Origin: Compostimonas suwonensis
GTDB taxonomy: Bacteria > Actinomycetota > Actinomycetes > Actinomycetales > Microbacteriaceae
DNA length: 64,000 bases
Direction of reading: 5' to 3'
NCBI RefSeq assembly: GCF_002797855.1
Contig: NZ_PGFB01000003.1
Coordinates: forward strand, 434,001 to 498,000
Positions 8,235 through 16,832 of the stretch are shown here, one piece after another (the stretch's first letter is position 1; each line of letters begins with the position of its first letter). A program made the translations under genes and the position numbers. The notes below the pieces were generated by a model. That model saw only the letters and a list, made by a program, of their open reading frames with translations. It did no database searches and was not told the origin of the DNA.

Positions 8235-9292
8235 CACAGCTTCTCGCCGGCACCGGCGCACCCACGACGAACGCCGGGGTCACCGTGCAGTTCGACTCCG
8301 TCGTCAAGGAGTACTCGGGCCAGCGCGCCCTGACCGGGGTGAGCTTCACAGCCCAGCCGGGGGAGTTCATCGCGCTGCTCGGCCCCTCGGGCTGCGGCAA
8401 GACGACGGCCCTGCGCTGCCTCGCGGGCCTCGAGGAGATCGACGACGGGCGCATCCTGCTCGACGGCGACGACGTCTCGACGGTGCCGGCGAACAAGCGC
8501 GACATGGGCATGGTCTTCCAGTCCTATTCGCTCTTCCCCCATCTCACGACGGGCCAGAACGTGGAGTTCGGGCTGCGGATGCGCAAGGTCGCCGCCGACG
8601 ATCGCCGACGTCGCGCGCGCGAGGCCCTCGAGATGGTCGGCCTCGGCCACCTGGAGGGGCGCTACGCCCACCAGCTCTCGGGAGGTCAGCAGCAGCGCGT
8701 GGCGCTCGCGCGCGCCCTCGTGACCGAGCCCCGGGTGCTGCTGCTCGACGAGCCGCTCTCGGCGCTCGACGCCAAGGTGCGGGTGCAGCTGCGCGACGAG
8801 ATCCGCCGCATCCAGTCGGATCTCGGCATCACGACGCTCTTCGTCACACACGACCAGGAGGAGGCGCTCGCCGTCGCCGACCGGGTCGCGGTCATGAAGG
8901 CGGGCAACATCGAGCAGATCGGCACCCCCGAGGAGCTCTACGTGCAGCCGCGCTCGGCGTTCGTCGCCGAGTTCATCGGCCTGAGCAACCGGGTCGACGG
9001 CATCGTGAGCGGCGGAGCGGTCGAGGTCCTCGGCCAGCGCCTGCCCCTCGTCGATCCCACGACCGCCGACGGGGCCGTGCGGGTCTTCCTGCGGCCGGAG
9101 AACATCGAGTTCGCGGCGGACGGCCTGGAGGCGACGGTCGTCACGACGAGCTTCCTCGGATCGCTGCGCCGCACGACCGTGCGGGTCGGAGACGGGCTCC
9201 TGCTCTCGGTGCAGCACAGTGTGAGCGACCAGCCCGCTCCCGGCGCAGTCGTGCGCCTGGCCCTGCGGCCCGTCCCCGTGCCCGTCGAATAG
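8231..9292 (+). CDS. ABC transporter ATP-binding protein
   Basis: 353 residues. The nucleotide-binding domain has Walker A GPSGCGKTT, a Q-loop in MVFQSYSLFPH, signature LSGGQQQRVALARAL, Walker B VLLLDEPLSALD and the switch His in VTHDQEEA. It is followed by a C-terminal TOBE-type beta domain (from about residue 245), as in PotA, FbpC and PhnT. It is the last gene of the four-gene importer operon, with a 4-bp overlap to the upstream permease. Confidence 0.93.
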   Translation: MTQLLAGTGAPTTNAGVTVQFDSVVKEYSGQRALTGVSFTAQPGEFIALLGPSGCGKTTALRCLAGLEEIDDGRILLDGDDVSTVPANKRDMGMVFQSYSLFPHLTTGQNVEFGLRMRKVAADDRRRRAREALEMVGLGHLEGRYAHQLSGGQQQRVALARALVTEPRVLLLDEPLSALDAKVRVQLRDEIRRIQSDLGITTLFVTHDQEEALAVADRVAVMKAGNIEQIGTPEELYVQPRSAFVAEFIGLSNRVDGIVSGGAVEVLGQRLPLVDPTTADGAVRVFLRPENIEFAADGLEATVVTTSFLGSLRRTTVRVGDGLLLSVQHSVSDQPAPGAVVRLALRPVPVPVE

Positions 9293-9379
9293 AGCCGTGC
9301 CCGTCGAGCAGGGAACGAGCAGCAAGCAGGGAACGAGCAGAGAATCCGGCGCATACCGCCACGAGAATACGAGCGGACA

Positions 9380-9385
9380 TAGACT
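9380..9385 (+). promoter_or_regulatory. -10 box TAGACT, leaderless geometry
   Basis: TAGACT is separated from the ATG at 9392 by exactly six bases. The transcript of the AI-2E family gene is therefore predicted to start at or next to the A of its start codon. Confidence 0.6.
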
Positions 9386-9391
9386 GAGTCG

Positions 9392-10699
9392 ATGGCGGAG
9401 TCGACGGGCAAGTCACGAAGGTTCTCGCTCTTCCCGAAGCGACGGGACGAGGACGCGCCTGCGCCTGTGCCCGTGCCGGAATTCGACGAGAACGAGTCGG
9501 TGACGCCGGGGGTCCGGCTGGCCGCGGCCTGGTCGTGGCGTCTGCTCCTCGTCGGCGCGCTCATCGCCGTGGTGATCTTCCTGGTCATCCAGCTGCGGCT
9601 CATCGTCATCCCGGTGCTCATCGCGGTTCTGCTCTCGGCGCTGCTCGTGCCCTTCTCGAACTTCCTGCAGCGGCACGGCTGGCCCAAGGGCCTCGCGGTC
9701 GCCGCTGCCCTCCTGAGCGCGATCGTCGTCGTCTCCGGTCTCGTGGTGCTCGTGGTCTTCCAGATCCGCTCGGGCCTGCCCGCCCTGCAGGAGCAGAGCA
9801 TGCAGGCCTACGAGGAGTTCCGCGACTGGCTGCTCAACGGCCCGCTGCAGATCAGCGACGACCAGTTCCAGTCCTACCTCGACCAGGCCTGGGCGGCCAT
9901 CCAGCAAGACAGCCAGGTGCTCGTCTCGGGCGCCCTGTCGTTCGGCTCGACGCTCGGCCACGTGCTCACCGGCCTGCTGCTCGTTCTCTTCAGCACGCTC
10001 TTTATGCTCATCGACGGCAAGGGCATCTGGGCCTGGATCGTGCGGGTCTTCCCGCGCAGGGCCCGGGCGGCCGTCGACGGCGCGGGCAAGGCGGGGTGGA
10101 CGACGCTCGGCAACTTCGTGAAGGTGCAGATCCTCGTCGCCTCCATCGACGCCGTCGGCATCGGCGTGGGCGCCGCCCTGCTCGGCGTGCCGCTCGCGCT
10201 GCCCATCGGCGTGCTCGTGTTCCTCGGCTCCTTCATCCCCATCGTCGGTGCCGTCGTGACGGGGGCCGTCGCGGTCATCATCGCCCTGGTCTTCAACGGA
10301 TGGATCATCGCCCTCGTGATGCTCGGCATCGTGCTGCTCGTGCAGCAGGTCGAGGGCCACGTGCTGCAGCCGCTCATCATGGGCTCCGCCGTGAAGGTGC
10401 ACCCGCTCGCGGTCGTGCTCGTCGTGGCCGCCGGAACCCTGCTCGCCGGCATCCCCGGCGCCCTCTTCGCGGTGCCCTTCGCCGCCGTGCTCAACGTGAT
10501 CGTCCACTACATCTCCAGCGGAGCCTGGCGCAGTGCAGCGCCACCGGCGGATGTCGCCGTCTCGCCGCTGTGGCAGACGGTTCCCCGCAACCTCGGCCAG
10601 CGCCGATCCGTCCGCCAGGTGCGGCCGGTTCCGCCCGCGCCGGCGGCGGGATCGACGGCCCAGACGAACCCCGCCAGAGAAAGCACCACGGATGACTGA
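9392..10699 (+). CDS. AI-2E family transporter (PerM/YdiK-type permease)
   Basis: 435 residues. An Arg/Pro-rich cytosolic N-terminus (about 40 residues) is followed by the AI-2E/UPF0118 membrane domain. This has three early helices, a long extracytoplasmic loop (about 125-180) and later helices around GVPLALPIGVLVFLGSFIPI and the hallmark QQVEGHVLQPLIMG. The C-terminal ~70 residues are Pro/Arg-rich and probably disordered. The family exports varied small molecules; AI-2 transport should not be assumed. The last codons overlap the ilvA start by 8 bp, suggesting co-transcription with ilvA. Confidence 0.9.
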   Translation: MAESTGKSRRFSLFPKRRDEDAPAPVPVPEFDENESVTPGVRLAAAWSWRLLLVGALIAVVIFLVIQLRLIVIPVLIAVLLSALLVPFSNFLQRHGWPKGLAVAAALLSAIVVVSGLVVLVVFQIRSGLPALQEQSMQAYEEFRDWLLNGPLQISDDQFQSYLDQAWAAIQQDSQVLVSGALSFGSTLGHVLTGLLLVLFSTLFMLIDGKGIWAWIVRVFPRRARAAVDGAGKAGWTTLGNFVKVQILVASIDAVGIGVGAALLGVPLALPIGVLVFLGSFIPIVGAVVTGAVAVIIALVFNGWIIALVMLGIVLLVQQVEGHVLQPLIMGSAVKVHPLAVVLVVAAGTLLAGIPGALFAVPFAAVLNVIVHYISSGAWRSAAPPADVAVSPLWQTVPRNLGQRRSVRQVRPVPPAPAAGSTAQTNPARESTTDD

Positions 10700-11933
10700 A
10701 ACAACCCTCGCAGGCCCCACGCTCGCCGACTTCGAGGCCGCCCGGGAGGTCGTCGCGCGGGTCGTGCAGACCACGCCGATCGAGAACTCGCGGCACCTGA
10801 GCGAGGTGCTCGGCTCACCCGTGCTGCTCAAGCTCGAGAACCTGCAGCGCACGGGCTCCTACAAGATCCGCGGCGCGTACAACCGGCTGGCCAAGCTGAG
10901 CGCGGAGGAACGCGCGCGCGGTGTCGTCGCCGCATCGGCGGGCAACCACGCGCAGGGCGTCGCCTTCGCCGCGCGTGAGCTCGGCATCCACGCGACCATC
11001 TTCATGCCGCTCGGCGTCGCCCTGCCCAAGCTGCAGGCCACCAAGAGCTACGGAGCGGATGTCATCCTCCGCGGTCACACGATCGAGGAGCTGCTCGTCG
11101 CCGCGGAGGAGTTCGCCTCGGCGACGGGTGCGATCTTCATCCCGCCCTTCGACCACCCCGACGTCGTCGCCGGCCAGGGCACCCTCGGCCTCGAGATCTT
11201 CGACGAGGTGCCCGATCTCGACACCATCATCGTGCCGATCGGCGGTGGCGGCCTCATCTCGGGCATCGCGAGCGCCCTCAAGCAGAAGGCGGCGAGCCTC
11301 GGTCGCACGGTGCGCGTGATCGGGGTGCAGGCGGCGAACGCGGCCGCGTACCCGCCCTCACTCGTGGCAGGGCATCCCGTCGACATCACCGTGGGCGCGA
11401 CGATCGCCGACGGCATCGCGGTCGGACGGCCCGGAGCCCTCAACTTCGCGATCATCCGCGACGCCGTCGACGAGGTCGTCACCGTCAGCGAAGACGACAT
11501 CGCGAAGGCCATGGTCGTGCTGCTCGAGCGCGCCAAGCAGGTCGTCGAGGCGGCGGGAGCCGTGGCCTCGGCCGCGATCCTCGCGGGAGCCATCTCTCCC
11601 GCGGCGGGGCCGACGGTCTCGCTGCTGAGCGGCGGCAACATCGATCCGCTGCTCATGCAGCGGGTCATCAGCCACGGGCTCGCGGCATCCGACCGCTATC
11701 TCAAGCTGCGCATCATGCTGCCCGATCGCCCGGGCCAGCTCGCGCGCACCTCGCAGATCGTGGCGGAGGCCAACGCGAACGTCGTCGAGGTGCTGCACAC
11801 GCGGCACGGCCGCGGCCTGCAGATCAGCCAGGTCGAGCTCGAGATGAGCATCGAGACCCGGGGGCCGGATCACCGCGCCGAGGTCGTCTCGAAGTTGCGT
11901 GAAGCCGGCTACGACCCCATCGTCGACGAGTAG
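10692..11933 (+). CDS. ilvA: Threonine ammonia-lyase (threonine deaminase)
   Basis: 413 residues. The PLP-binding Lys58 lies in GSYKIRGAYN, the phosphate-binding loop is IGGGGLISG, and SGGNIDP is conserved near the end of the catalytic domain. A C-terminal ACT-like domain (about 335-413) starts at LKLRIMLPDRPGQLAR and would give feedback regulation. The enzyme converts threonine to 2-oxobutanoate plus ammonia, the first step to isoleucine. At 413 residues it is the short one-ACT form found in Gram-positives rather than the ~510-residue enterobacterial form. The ATG at 10692 overlaps the upstream gene. Confidence 0.95.
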   Translation: MTETTLAGPTLADFEAAREVVARVVQTTPIENSRHLSEVLGSPVLLKLENLQRTGSYKIRGAYNRLAKLSAEERARGVVAASAGNHAQGVAFAARELGIHATIFMPLGVALPKLQATKSYGADVILRGHTIEELLVAAEEFASATGAIFIPPFDHPDVVAGQGTLGLEIFDEVPDLDTIIVPIGGGGLISGIASALKQKAASLGRTVRVIGVQAANAAAYPPSLVAGHPVDITVGATIADGIAVGRPGALNFAIIRDAVDEVVTVSEDDIAKAMVVLLERAKQVVEAAGAVASAAILAGAISPAAGPTVSLLSGGNIDPLLMQRVISHGLAASDRYLKLRIMLPDRPGQLARTSQIVAEANANVVEVLHTRHGRGLQISQVELEMSIETRGPDHRAEVVSKLREAGYDPIVDE

Positions 11934-11975
11934 GGCTCTCGCCCGCTCAGCGGCCCGCCTGTCGGCTGCGGAGCT

Positions 11976-12476
11976 CTACTGGCCCGCGTAGGTCTCCACG
12001 GCGACGATCTCGACCGGGATGTCGCGACCGTTCGGTGCCGTGTACCCGCCCTTCTCGCCGACCTTCATGCCGATGATGGCGGCACCGAGCGGGCTCGCCT
12101 CGCTATAGACGTCGAGGTCGCTGTCGCCCGCGATCTCGCGGTTGCCGAGCAGGAACACGCTCTCGTCGCCCGCGATGAGCGCCGTGATGACCATGCCCGA
12201 CTCGACCACGCCGTTGCTCTCGGGGGATTCGCCGACCTCGGCGGTGCGCAGCAGCTGGGTCAGCTGGCGGATGCGGGCCTCGATCTTGCCCTGCTCCTCC
12301 TTGGCCGCGTGGTAGCCGCCGTTCTCCTTGAGGTCGCCCTCCTCGCGGGCCAGCTCGATCTTCTTGGCGATCTCCTCGCGACCGCTTCCGCTGAGGTGGT
12401 CAAGCTCCTTGGTCAGACGGTCGTAGGCGTCCTGGGTGAGCCAGGTGACCGATGGGTCCTGAGACAATTGCACCAC
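11976..12476 (-). CDS. greA: Transcription elongation factor GreA
   Basis: 166 residues. The N-terminal antiparallel coiled coil carries the acidic tip region in REEGDLKENGGYHAAKEEQG. The C-terminal FKBP-like domain includes SPLGAAIIGMKVGEKGGYTAPNG. GreA rescues backtracked RNA polymerase by stimulating transcript cleavage through the secondary channel. A clear AAGGAG precedes the ATG at 12476. It lies downstream of the DUF4307 gene on the same strand, and a perfect 10-bp hairpin sits in the gap. Confidence 0.96.
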   Translation of the reverse strand: MVQLSQDPSVTWLTQDAYDRLTKELDHLSGSGREEIAKKIELAREEGDLKENGGYHAAKEEQGKIEARIRQLTQLLRTAEVGESPESNGVVESGMVITALIAGDESVFLLGNREIAGDSDLDVYSEASPLGAAIIGMKVGEKGGYTAPNGRDIPVEIVAVETYAGQ

Positions 12477-12494
12477 TCCTTATTCGCGCGACGC

Positions 12495-12500
12495 CTTATA
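12495..12500 (-). promoter_or_regulatory. Candidate -10 box for greA
   Basis: On the minus strand TATAAG, within CATATAAGG, lies about 19 nt before the greA start. The matching -35 region would fall inside the inverted repeat at 12509-12532. Confidence 0.5.
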
Positions 12501-12508
12501 TGCATCGA

Positions 12509-12532
12509 CGCCCTGACGAAGACGTCAGGGCG
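12509..12532. promoter_or_regulatory. Perfect 10-bp hairpin between DUF4307 gene and greA
   Basis: CGCCCTGACG, loop AAGA, CGTCAGGGCG. It could terminate the DUF4307 transcript, although no U-run follows. Alternatively it could be an operator, because it overlaps the expected -35 of greA. Both uses are inference. Confidence 0.6.
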
Positions 12533-12543
12533 AACACAACATG

Positions 12544-12945
12544 CTAAGTGAGCCAGCAGCGGTAAATCAAGCCCGTGTTGCTCGGCTGCATGGTGCGCAG
12601 CACCTCGGTGAAGCGCCGGGTGTGCACATCGGAGGGCGGCAGGTCGATGACCTTCCAGCCGACGACGGTGAAGTTCTCGTCGAGAGCCTGCACGGCGCAG
12701 CTCGTCGCCGTGCCCGTGGGCACCGACACCTCGAACTCCACGCTCACGGTGTGCTCGTCGACGACCGTGTGCCCGATGTCCTGCGCCTCGACCGTGGGAG
12801 TGGAGCCGTCGAGACCCGCCCAGACCACCCAGACCGCGACCACCACGACGATGACGGCCCCGAGCGCGCCGAGCAGCCACCGGTCCCGGCGCGCGCGGGA
12901 GGGGGTGCGGCCGTAACGGCTCGCGATCTCGTCGGTCACAGCCAC
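12544..12945 (-). CDS. DUF4307 domain-containing membrane protein
   Basis: 133 residues. A short cytosolic start (RYGRTPSRARRDRWLLG) precedes one transmembrane helix at about 24-43 and an extracytoplasmic beta-rich domain with two cysteines (CAVQALDENF and the terminal CWLT). This matches DUF4307, a family of unknown function. In actinobacteria it lies next to greA and divergent from mca, exactly as here. GTG start at 12945 with GGAG upstream; a second GTG at 12939 is possible. Confidence 0.85.
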   Translation of the reverse strand: MAVTDEIASRYGRTPSRARRDRWLLGALGAVIVVVVAVWVVWAGLDGSTPTVEAQDIGHTVVDEHTVSVEFEVSVPTGTATSCAVQALDENFTVVGWKVIDLPPSDVHTRRFTEVLRTMQPSNTGLIYRCWLT

Positions 12946-13047
12946 AAGAACTCCACAGAAGAAACGATTACGCTTGAGGTTCCAAGGCTATTGGCATTCC
13001 CTGTGAATTGATGACCGGGACGAGCGACCGGAGAGTTGAGAAGGCAC

Positions 13048-13914
13048 GTGACACTGCGATTGCTGGCGGTGCATGCGCATCCCGATGACGAGTCGAGCAA
13101 GGGCGCGGCCACCTACGCCTATTACCGCAGCCGCGGGGCGAGCGTGATGGTGGTCAGCTGCACGGGCGGCGAGGGCGGCGACATCCTGAACCCGGCCGTC
13201 GACGCCGTCGCGATGGCGCACCGCGACCTGCCCGGGCTGCGACGCCGCGAGATGGCCGCGGCGCAGGCCGTCCTGGGCATCGAGCACCACTGGCTCGGCT
13301 ACGTCGACTCGGGCATGGCGCGGGAGGACGGCACGCTGCCGGCCAACTCCTTCGCGGCGATCCCGCTCGAGATCTCGACCGCGCCGCTCGTGAACCTCGT
13401 GCGCGACTACCGGCCGCACGTGCTCGTCACCTACGACGAGAACGGCGGCTACCCGCATCCCGACCACATCCGCTGCCACCAGGTCTCGGTCGAGGCCTTC
13501 CGTGCGGCGGCCGATCCGACGCGGTACCCGGATGCCGGGGAGCCCTGGCAGATCTCGAAGCTGTACTACGACCGCATCCTCAACGCGCAGAAGGCCACGG
13601 CCGTGCACGCGATGCTCTCGGAGCGGATGCCCGGCTCGCCCCTCGTCGAGCGTCTCGAGGAGATCGCCTCGTGGATGTCGGAGCGCCCGCAGACCGCCAC
13701 GACGCGGGTTCCGGTCGGCGAGTTCTTCGAGGCGCGCGACGCCGCCCTGCGCTCCCACGCGAGCCAGGTCGCGCCCGACAGCGAGTTCTTCTTCTGGCCC
13801 AACGAGCTGCAACGCGAAGCGTGGCCCTACGAGGACTTCGAGCTCGTAGAATCGAGTGTGCAGACCAGCATGCCCGAGAGCGATCTTTTCGCCGGAATCG
13901 AGGATGAGGCATGA
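13048..13914 (+). CDS. mca: Mycothiol S-conjugate amidase
   Basis: 288 residues. The LmbE-type zinc deacetylase fold has the zinc motif HAHPDDES near the N-terminus and a second motif HPDHIRCHQ. The DENGGYPHPDH segment is typical of Mca and the related deacetylase MshB. The greA-DUF4307 neighbourhood favours Mca over MshB. Mca cleaves mycothiol-toxin conjugates into a mercapturic acid and GlcN-inositol. The start is set at the GTG at 13048 with GAGAAGG 3-9 nt upstream; a TTG at 13036 lacks support. Its stop overlaps the next gene by ATGA. Confidence 0.93.
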   Translation: MTLRLLAVHAHPDDESSKGAATYAYYRSRGASVMVVSCTGGEGGDILNPAVDAVAMAHRDLPGLRRREMAAAQAVLGIEHHWLGYVDSGMAREDGTLPANSFAAIPLEISTAPLVNLVRDYRPHVLVTYDENGGYPHPDHIRCHQVSVEAFRAAADPTRYPDAGEPWQISKLYYDRILNAQKATAVHAMLSERMPGSPLVERLEEIASWMSERPQTATTRVPVGEFFEARDAALRSHASQVAPDSEFFFWPNELQREAWPYEDFELVESSVQTSMPESDLFAGIEDEA

Positions 13915-14225
13915 CCATCGTTCAGGGAGCGCTCCCGGCACTCGCCCGTTTCGCCGACGAGGAGTTCAACCCCGACACCGTCACCCCGGGGGTCATCGGG
14001 TTCTTCAGCATCTTCTTCATCGCGGTCGCGACCGTGCTGCTCATCCTCGACATGGTGCGTCGCATCCGGCGCACCAACTACCGGGCCGAGGTGCAGGAGC
14101 GTCTCGCGGCCGAGGTCGCGGCGCAGGCGGCGGGGGCGGGTTCCGCGGCCGGTTCGGCGTCGGGTGCGGGCACGAGCTCGCCATCGGGTTCGTCACGCGA
14201 TTCCGGCGCTCCCTCGAAAGGCTGA
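13911..14225 (+). CDS. Small single-pass membrane protein downstream of mca
   Basis: 104 residues. One transmembrane helix (about 27-47) with basic residues after it (RRIRRTNYR), then an Ala/Gly/Ser-rich tail. It is translationally coupled to mca by a 4-bp overlap. M. tuberculosis has a similar small gene at this position (Rv1083, from memory). Function unknown; the coupling suggests a link to Mca or to membrane placement of that pathway. Confidence 0.8.
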   Translation: MTIVQGALPALARFADEEFNPDTVTPGVIGFFSIFFIAVATVLLILDMVRRIRRTNYRAEVQERLAAEVAAQAAGAGSAAGSASGAGTSSPSGSSRDSGAPSKG

Positions 14226-14248
14226 GCGCCGCTCATACGGCCGTGCCC

Positions 14249-14254
14249 TAGCAT
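14249..14254 (+). promoter_or_regulatory. -10 box TAGCAT, leaderless geometry
   Basis: TAGCAT is followed by six bases and then the GTG at 14261, so the membrane protein gene is predicted to be leaderless. Confidence 0.6.
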
Positions 14255-14260
14255 TGCCCG

Positions 14261-15955
14261 GTGACGGTCGCCTCGAACGCAGCCGGCGGGGCTGATCCCG
14301 TGGAGGGCTCTGCGTCCGCGGGTTCTGCGTCTGAGGGTTCTGCGTCTGAGGGCTCTGCGTCCGTGGGCTCTGGGTCAGCGGGTTCTGTCGGGGCGGTCGT
14401 CGGGGCCACCGTCGCCATCGGCCTTCTCACCGCCCTCGTCTTCCTCGTGCGGGCGGGGGATGCGGGCGGGGCCAACTGGCCCGTCGGCTGGGAGCTGCGC
14501 AGCAGCGACAACGGCGTTCTCTTCCAGGTCGTGCAAGACGTCTTCGCCGGCCGCGACCTGGCCTGGAGCTTCTCCCCGCAGGTCTACGTCTTCCCCGAGC
14601 TGCCGATCAGCTTCGCGGCCTATCTGCTCGGCGCGGGCGACGTCTACCTCTACTACCTGTTCGTCGCGGTGATCAACAACTGTCTGCTCTTCCTGGCCCT
14701 TCTCGGGGTGCTCGGGCTGCTCCACCCCCGCGAGCGGATCTCGTCGTGGCTCGCCCGCGCGGCCGTCGCCACGACGCCCCTCCTGATCCTCCCGCTCATC
14801 GGAACGAGCTGGCTCGTCTCCTACCACCTGGCGCCGAGCTACTACTTCGGCATGTACCTGATGGTCGTGGCCGCTCCCGCGCTCTTCCTGGTGCGCAGTC
14901 GGCGGGCCCGCACGCTCATCGGGGTCGGCCTCGCGTTCACGGCCGCGTCCAACCCGCTCGCCCTCGTGTTCGCCGTTCCCGCCTTCGTCTGCGCGCTCCT
15001 CGTGCGCGGGCTGCGCCGGGGCATCCGCGCGACGGGGCGACCGATCGCGACCGCCGCTCTCGTGCTGCTCGGCGCCCTCGCCCTGCGGCTGCTCCTCCTG
15101 GCGCCGTTGCAGGGCACCTCGCCGCTCAGCTACATCGACCCCGAGGTGTTCCGCAGGAGGCTGGAGGCTTTCGGCCCCTACCTCGACTACCTCGCCTACG
15201 ACACGAGCACGAGGGTCGTGCTCGTGCTCGGCGTCATCCTGTCGATCGTGTGCCTCATCGGGGCCGTGACCGCCGCCGCTGTGTACCTGCGGCGGACGCG
15301 CACACCCGACGATCGCCTGCTCGTCGCCGTGTATCTGGGGCTCGTGCCGCTCACCGGGCTCGCAGGAACCGCCGTGCTCATGGTCACCAACTACCTCTAC
15401 CTCTGGCCCGTGCTCATCGCCCCCTTCGTCTTCGTGCTCATGGCGCTGCCGCGCGGCTGGGCGGGGCGGGCGCTGCCGATCGCCGCCACGGCTGTCGTGG
15501 CGGTGGGGCTGTTCGTGGGCGCCGTGCCCAACCTGGCGCACGGCGAGCGCTACTTCGGCTACCGGAGCGCCGAGACGCAGTGCCTCGACGAGGGTCTCCC
15601 CGAGGGCGCGCTGACCGGCTACGCGACCTTCTCCGACGCCCGCCGGATGTCGCTCACCTCCGAGCGCGGCTTCCGGCTCGTCCAGGTGACGGATGCCGGC
15701 GAGCTCTCCGACTGGCTCACCAACCGTGACTACGCGCTCGAGGCGGGGAGCTTCTTCTACGTCAACGGACGGGGCGACGAGCTCGCGATCGACACCGGCT
15801 TCCTCACGGGCGAGTTCGGCGAGCCCGACAGCGAGTTCAGCTGCGGGGACGACCAGAGGGTGCTCGTGTACACCGAGCCGCGGAAGCTCGCCGCGATCGC
15901 CGAGTACTACGGCCCCGCGGCATCCGCTGCCCGCATGGCCGGCCGGCCGGGCTAG
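14261..15955 (+). CDS. Polytopic membrane protein, GT-C-like, function unknown
   Basis: 564 residues. The N-terminus is a pentapeptide repeat of type G-S-A-S-x (about residues 16-43). About ten to twelve hydrophobic helices follow, with a large first extracytoplasmic loop (WPVGWELRSSDNGVLFQVVQD) that resembles GT-C glycosyltransferase loops. The C-terminal ~130 residues form a soluble, probably extracytoplasmic domain with two cysteines (ETQCLDEG and EFSCGDD). I cannot name a family; a lipid-linked sugar transferase is one possibility but no catalytic motif is certain. It starts 35 bp after the mca-linked gene with its own predicted leaderless promoter. Confidence 0.75.
   Translation: MTVASNAAGGADPVEGSASAGSASEGSASEGSASVGSGSAGSVGAVVGATVAIGLLTALVFLVRAGDAGGANWPVGWELRSSDNGVLFQVVQDVFAGRDLAWSFSPQVYVFPELPISFAAYLLGAGDVYLYYLFVAVINNCLLFLALLGVLGLLHPRERISSWLARAAVATTPLLILPLIGTSWLVSYHLAPSYYFGMYLMVVAAPALFLVRSRRARTLIGVGLAFTAASNPLALVFAVPAFVCALLVRGLRRGIRATGRPIATAALVLLGALALRLLLLAPLQGTSPLSYIDPEVFRRRLEAFGPYLDYLAYDTSTRVVLVLGVILSIVCLIGAVTAAAVYLRRTRTPDDRLLVAVYLGLVPLTGLAGTAVLMVTNYLYLWPVLIAPFVFVLMALPRGWAGRALPIAATAVVAVGLFVGAVPNLAHGERYFGYRSAETQCLDEGLPEGALTGYATFSDARRMSLTSERGFRLVQVTDAGELSDWLTNRDYALEAGSFFYVNGRGDELAIDTGFLTGEFGEPDSEFSCGDDQRVLVYTEPRKLAAIAEYYGPAASAARMAGRPG
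14306..14380 (+). repeat. Five 15-bp tandem repeats in coding sequence
   Basis: Units at 14306, 14321, 14336, 14351 and 14366 follow the pattern GGYTCTGSGTCNGNG. They encode the G-S-A-S-x linker before the first helix of the membrane protein. In-frame length change is possible. Confidence 0.85.
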
Positions 15956-15968
15956 GAGCGCGCCCGGG

Positions 15969-16772
15969 TCAGCCGAGGATGGGCGGGTCGATCGCCACGA
16001 GGAAGATGCCGACCCACTGGCACAGGAAGGCGAGCACCGTGAAGGTGTGGAAGATCTCGTGGAAGCCGAAGACGCCCGGGAACGGGTTCGGCTTCTTGAT
16101 GCCGTAGAAGACGGCACCCGCCGTGTAGAGCAGGCCGCCCACGAGGATGAGGATCATCATGGCCGCGTTGGCCTGGAAGAAGTCGACGATGAACATGATC
16201 GCGCCCCAGCCCATGAGCACGTAGATCGGCGTGTACAGCCAACGGGGGGCGCTGATCCAGAAGACACGGAAGCCGATGCCGAGGATCGCGCTCGCCCAGA
16301 CGAGGCTCAGCAGCAGCACGGCCTTGTCGGTCGGCAGGCTCAGCACGGTGATCGGCGTGTAGCTTCCCGCGATGAGCAGGAAGATGTTCGCGTGATCGAT
16401 GCGCTTGAGGATGACCTTCGTGCGCGGCTTCCAATCGAAGCGGTGGTAGAGCGCGGAGTTGCCGAAGAGCAGCAGCGAGGTCAGCATGTAGACCGCGCTG
16501 CTCCACTTCGCGGCCGGGCCGTCGGCGAGGGTGATGAGCACGATGCCGAGCGCGATCGCGACCGGGAAGGTCGCCGCGTGGATCCAGCCGCGCCAGGTCG
16601 GTTTGATCTCGCCGACGTAGGGCTGCGCGGCGTCGATGAGGGGCAGATGGGGGAGCTCGGGGCCGGCGTCGGCGGCACGGTCGACCGCGGCATCCGTTGC
16701 GGCATCCGTCGCTGCATCCGACGCGGGCGCGGCGACGGGTTCGCGCGTGTCGGGGGACTCCGGGGCGATCAT
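15969..16772 (-). CDS. Hemolysin III family (TrhA/PAQR-like) membrane protein
   Basis: 267 residues. An Ala/Asp-rich N-terminus (about 45 residues, with repeated DAAT) precedes seven transmembrane helices. Conserved polar motifs of the CREST/PAQR superfamily are present: GNSALYHRFDW, the RIDHANIFLLIAGSYTP segment and FGFHEIFHTFTVLAF. These supply the Ser/His/Asp/His metal-site residues. Despite the name, most members are not toxins; a role in membrane lipid homeostasis is likely. It is divergent from the isoprenyl transferase gene with only 72 bp between the starts. Confidence 0.9.
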   Translation of the reverse strand: MIAPESPDTREPVAAPASDAATDAATDAAVDRAADAGPELPHLPLIDAAQPYVGEIKPTWRGWIHAATFPVAIALGIVLITLADGPAAKWSSAVYMLTSLLLFGNSALYHRFDWKPRTKVILKRIDHANIFLLIAGSYTPITVLSLPTDKAVLLLSLVWASAILGIGFRVFWISAPRWLYTPIYVLMGWGAIMFIVDFFQANAAMMILILVGGLLYTAGAVFYGIKKPNPFPGVFGFHEIFHTFTVLAFLCQWVGIFLVAIDPPILG

Positions 16773-16778
16773 GCAGCA

Positions 16779-16784
16779 AGACTA
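16779..16784 (-). promoter_or_regulatory. -10 box TAGTCT (minus strand), leaderless geometry
   Basis: On the minus strand TAGTCT is six bases upstream of the ATG at 16772. Confidence 0.6.
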
Positions 16785-16832
16785 CGGGAGGCCCGCCGGA
16801 GCCAAGCTGTGAGTCTTGCGCCCGCGGTGGAC

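Noticed and set aside
9280-9345. Short direct repeats (CGTGCCCGTCGA and CAGGGAACGAGCAG) after the ABC ATPase gene
   Set aside because: Small local duplications with no dyad, coding or promoter meaning that I could support.
9392-10699. Quorum-sensing AI-2 exporter
   Set aside because: The family name covers many permeases; no AI-2 genes are nearby and substrate cannot be read from sequence.
15969-16772. Haemolytic toxin
   Set aside because: Hemolysin III family proteins are PAQR-like membrane proteins; nothing here suggests secretion or pore formation.
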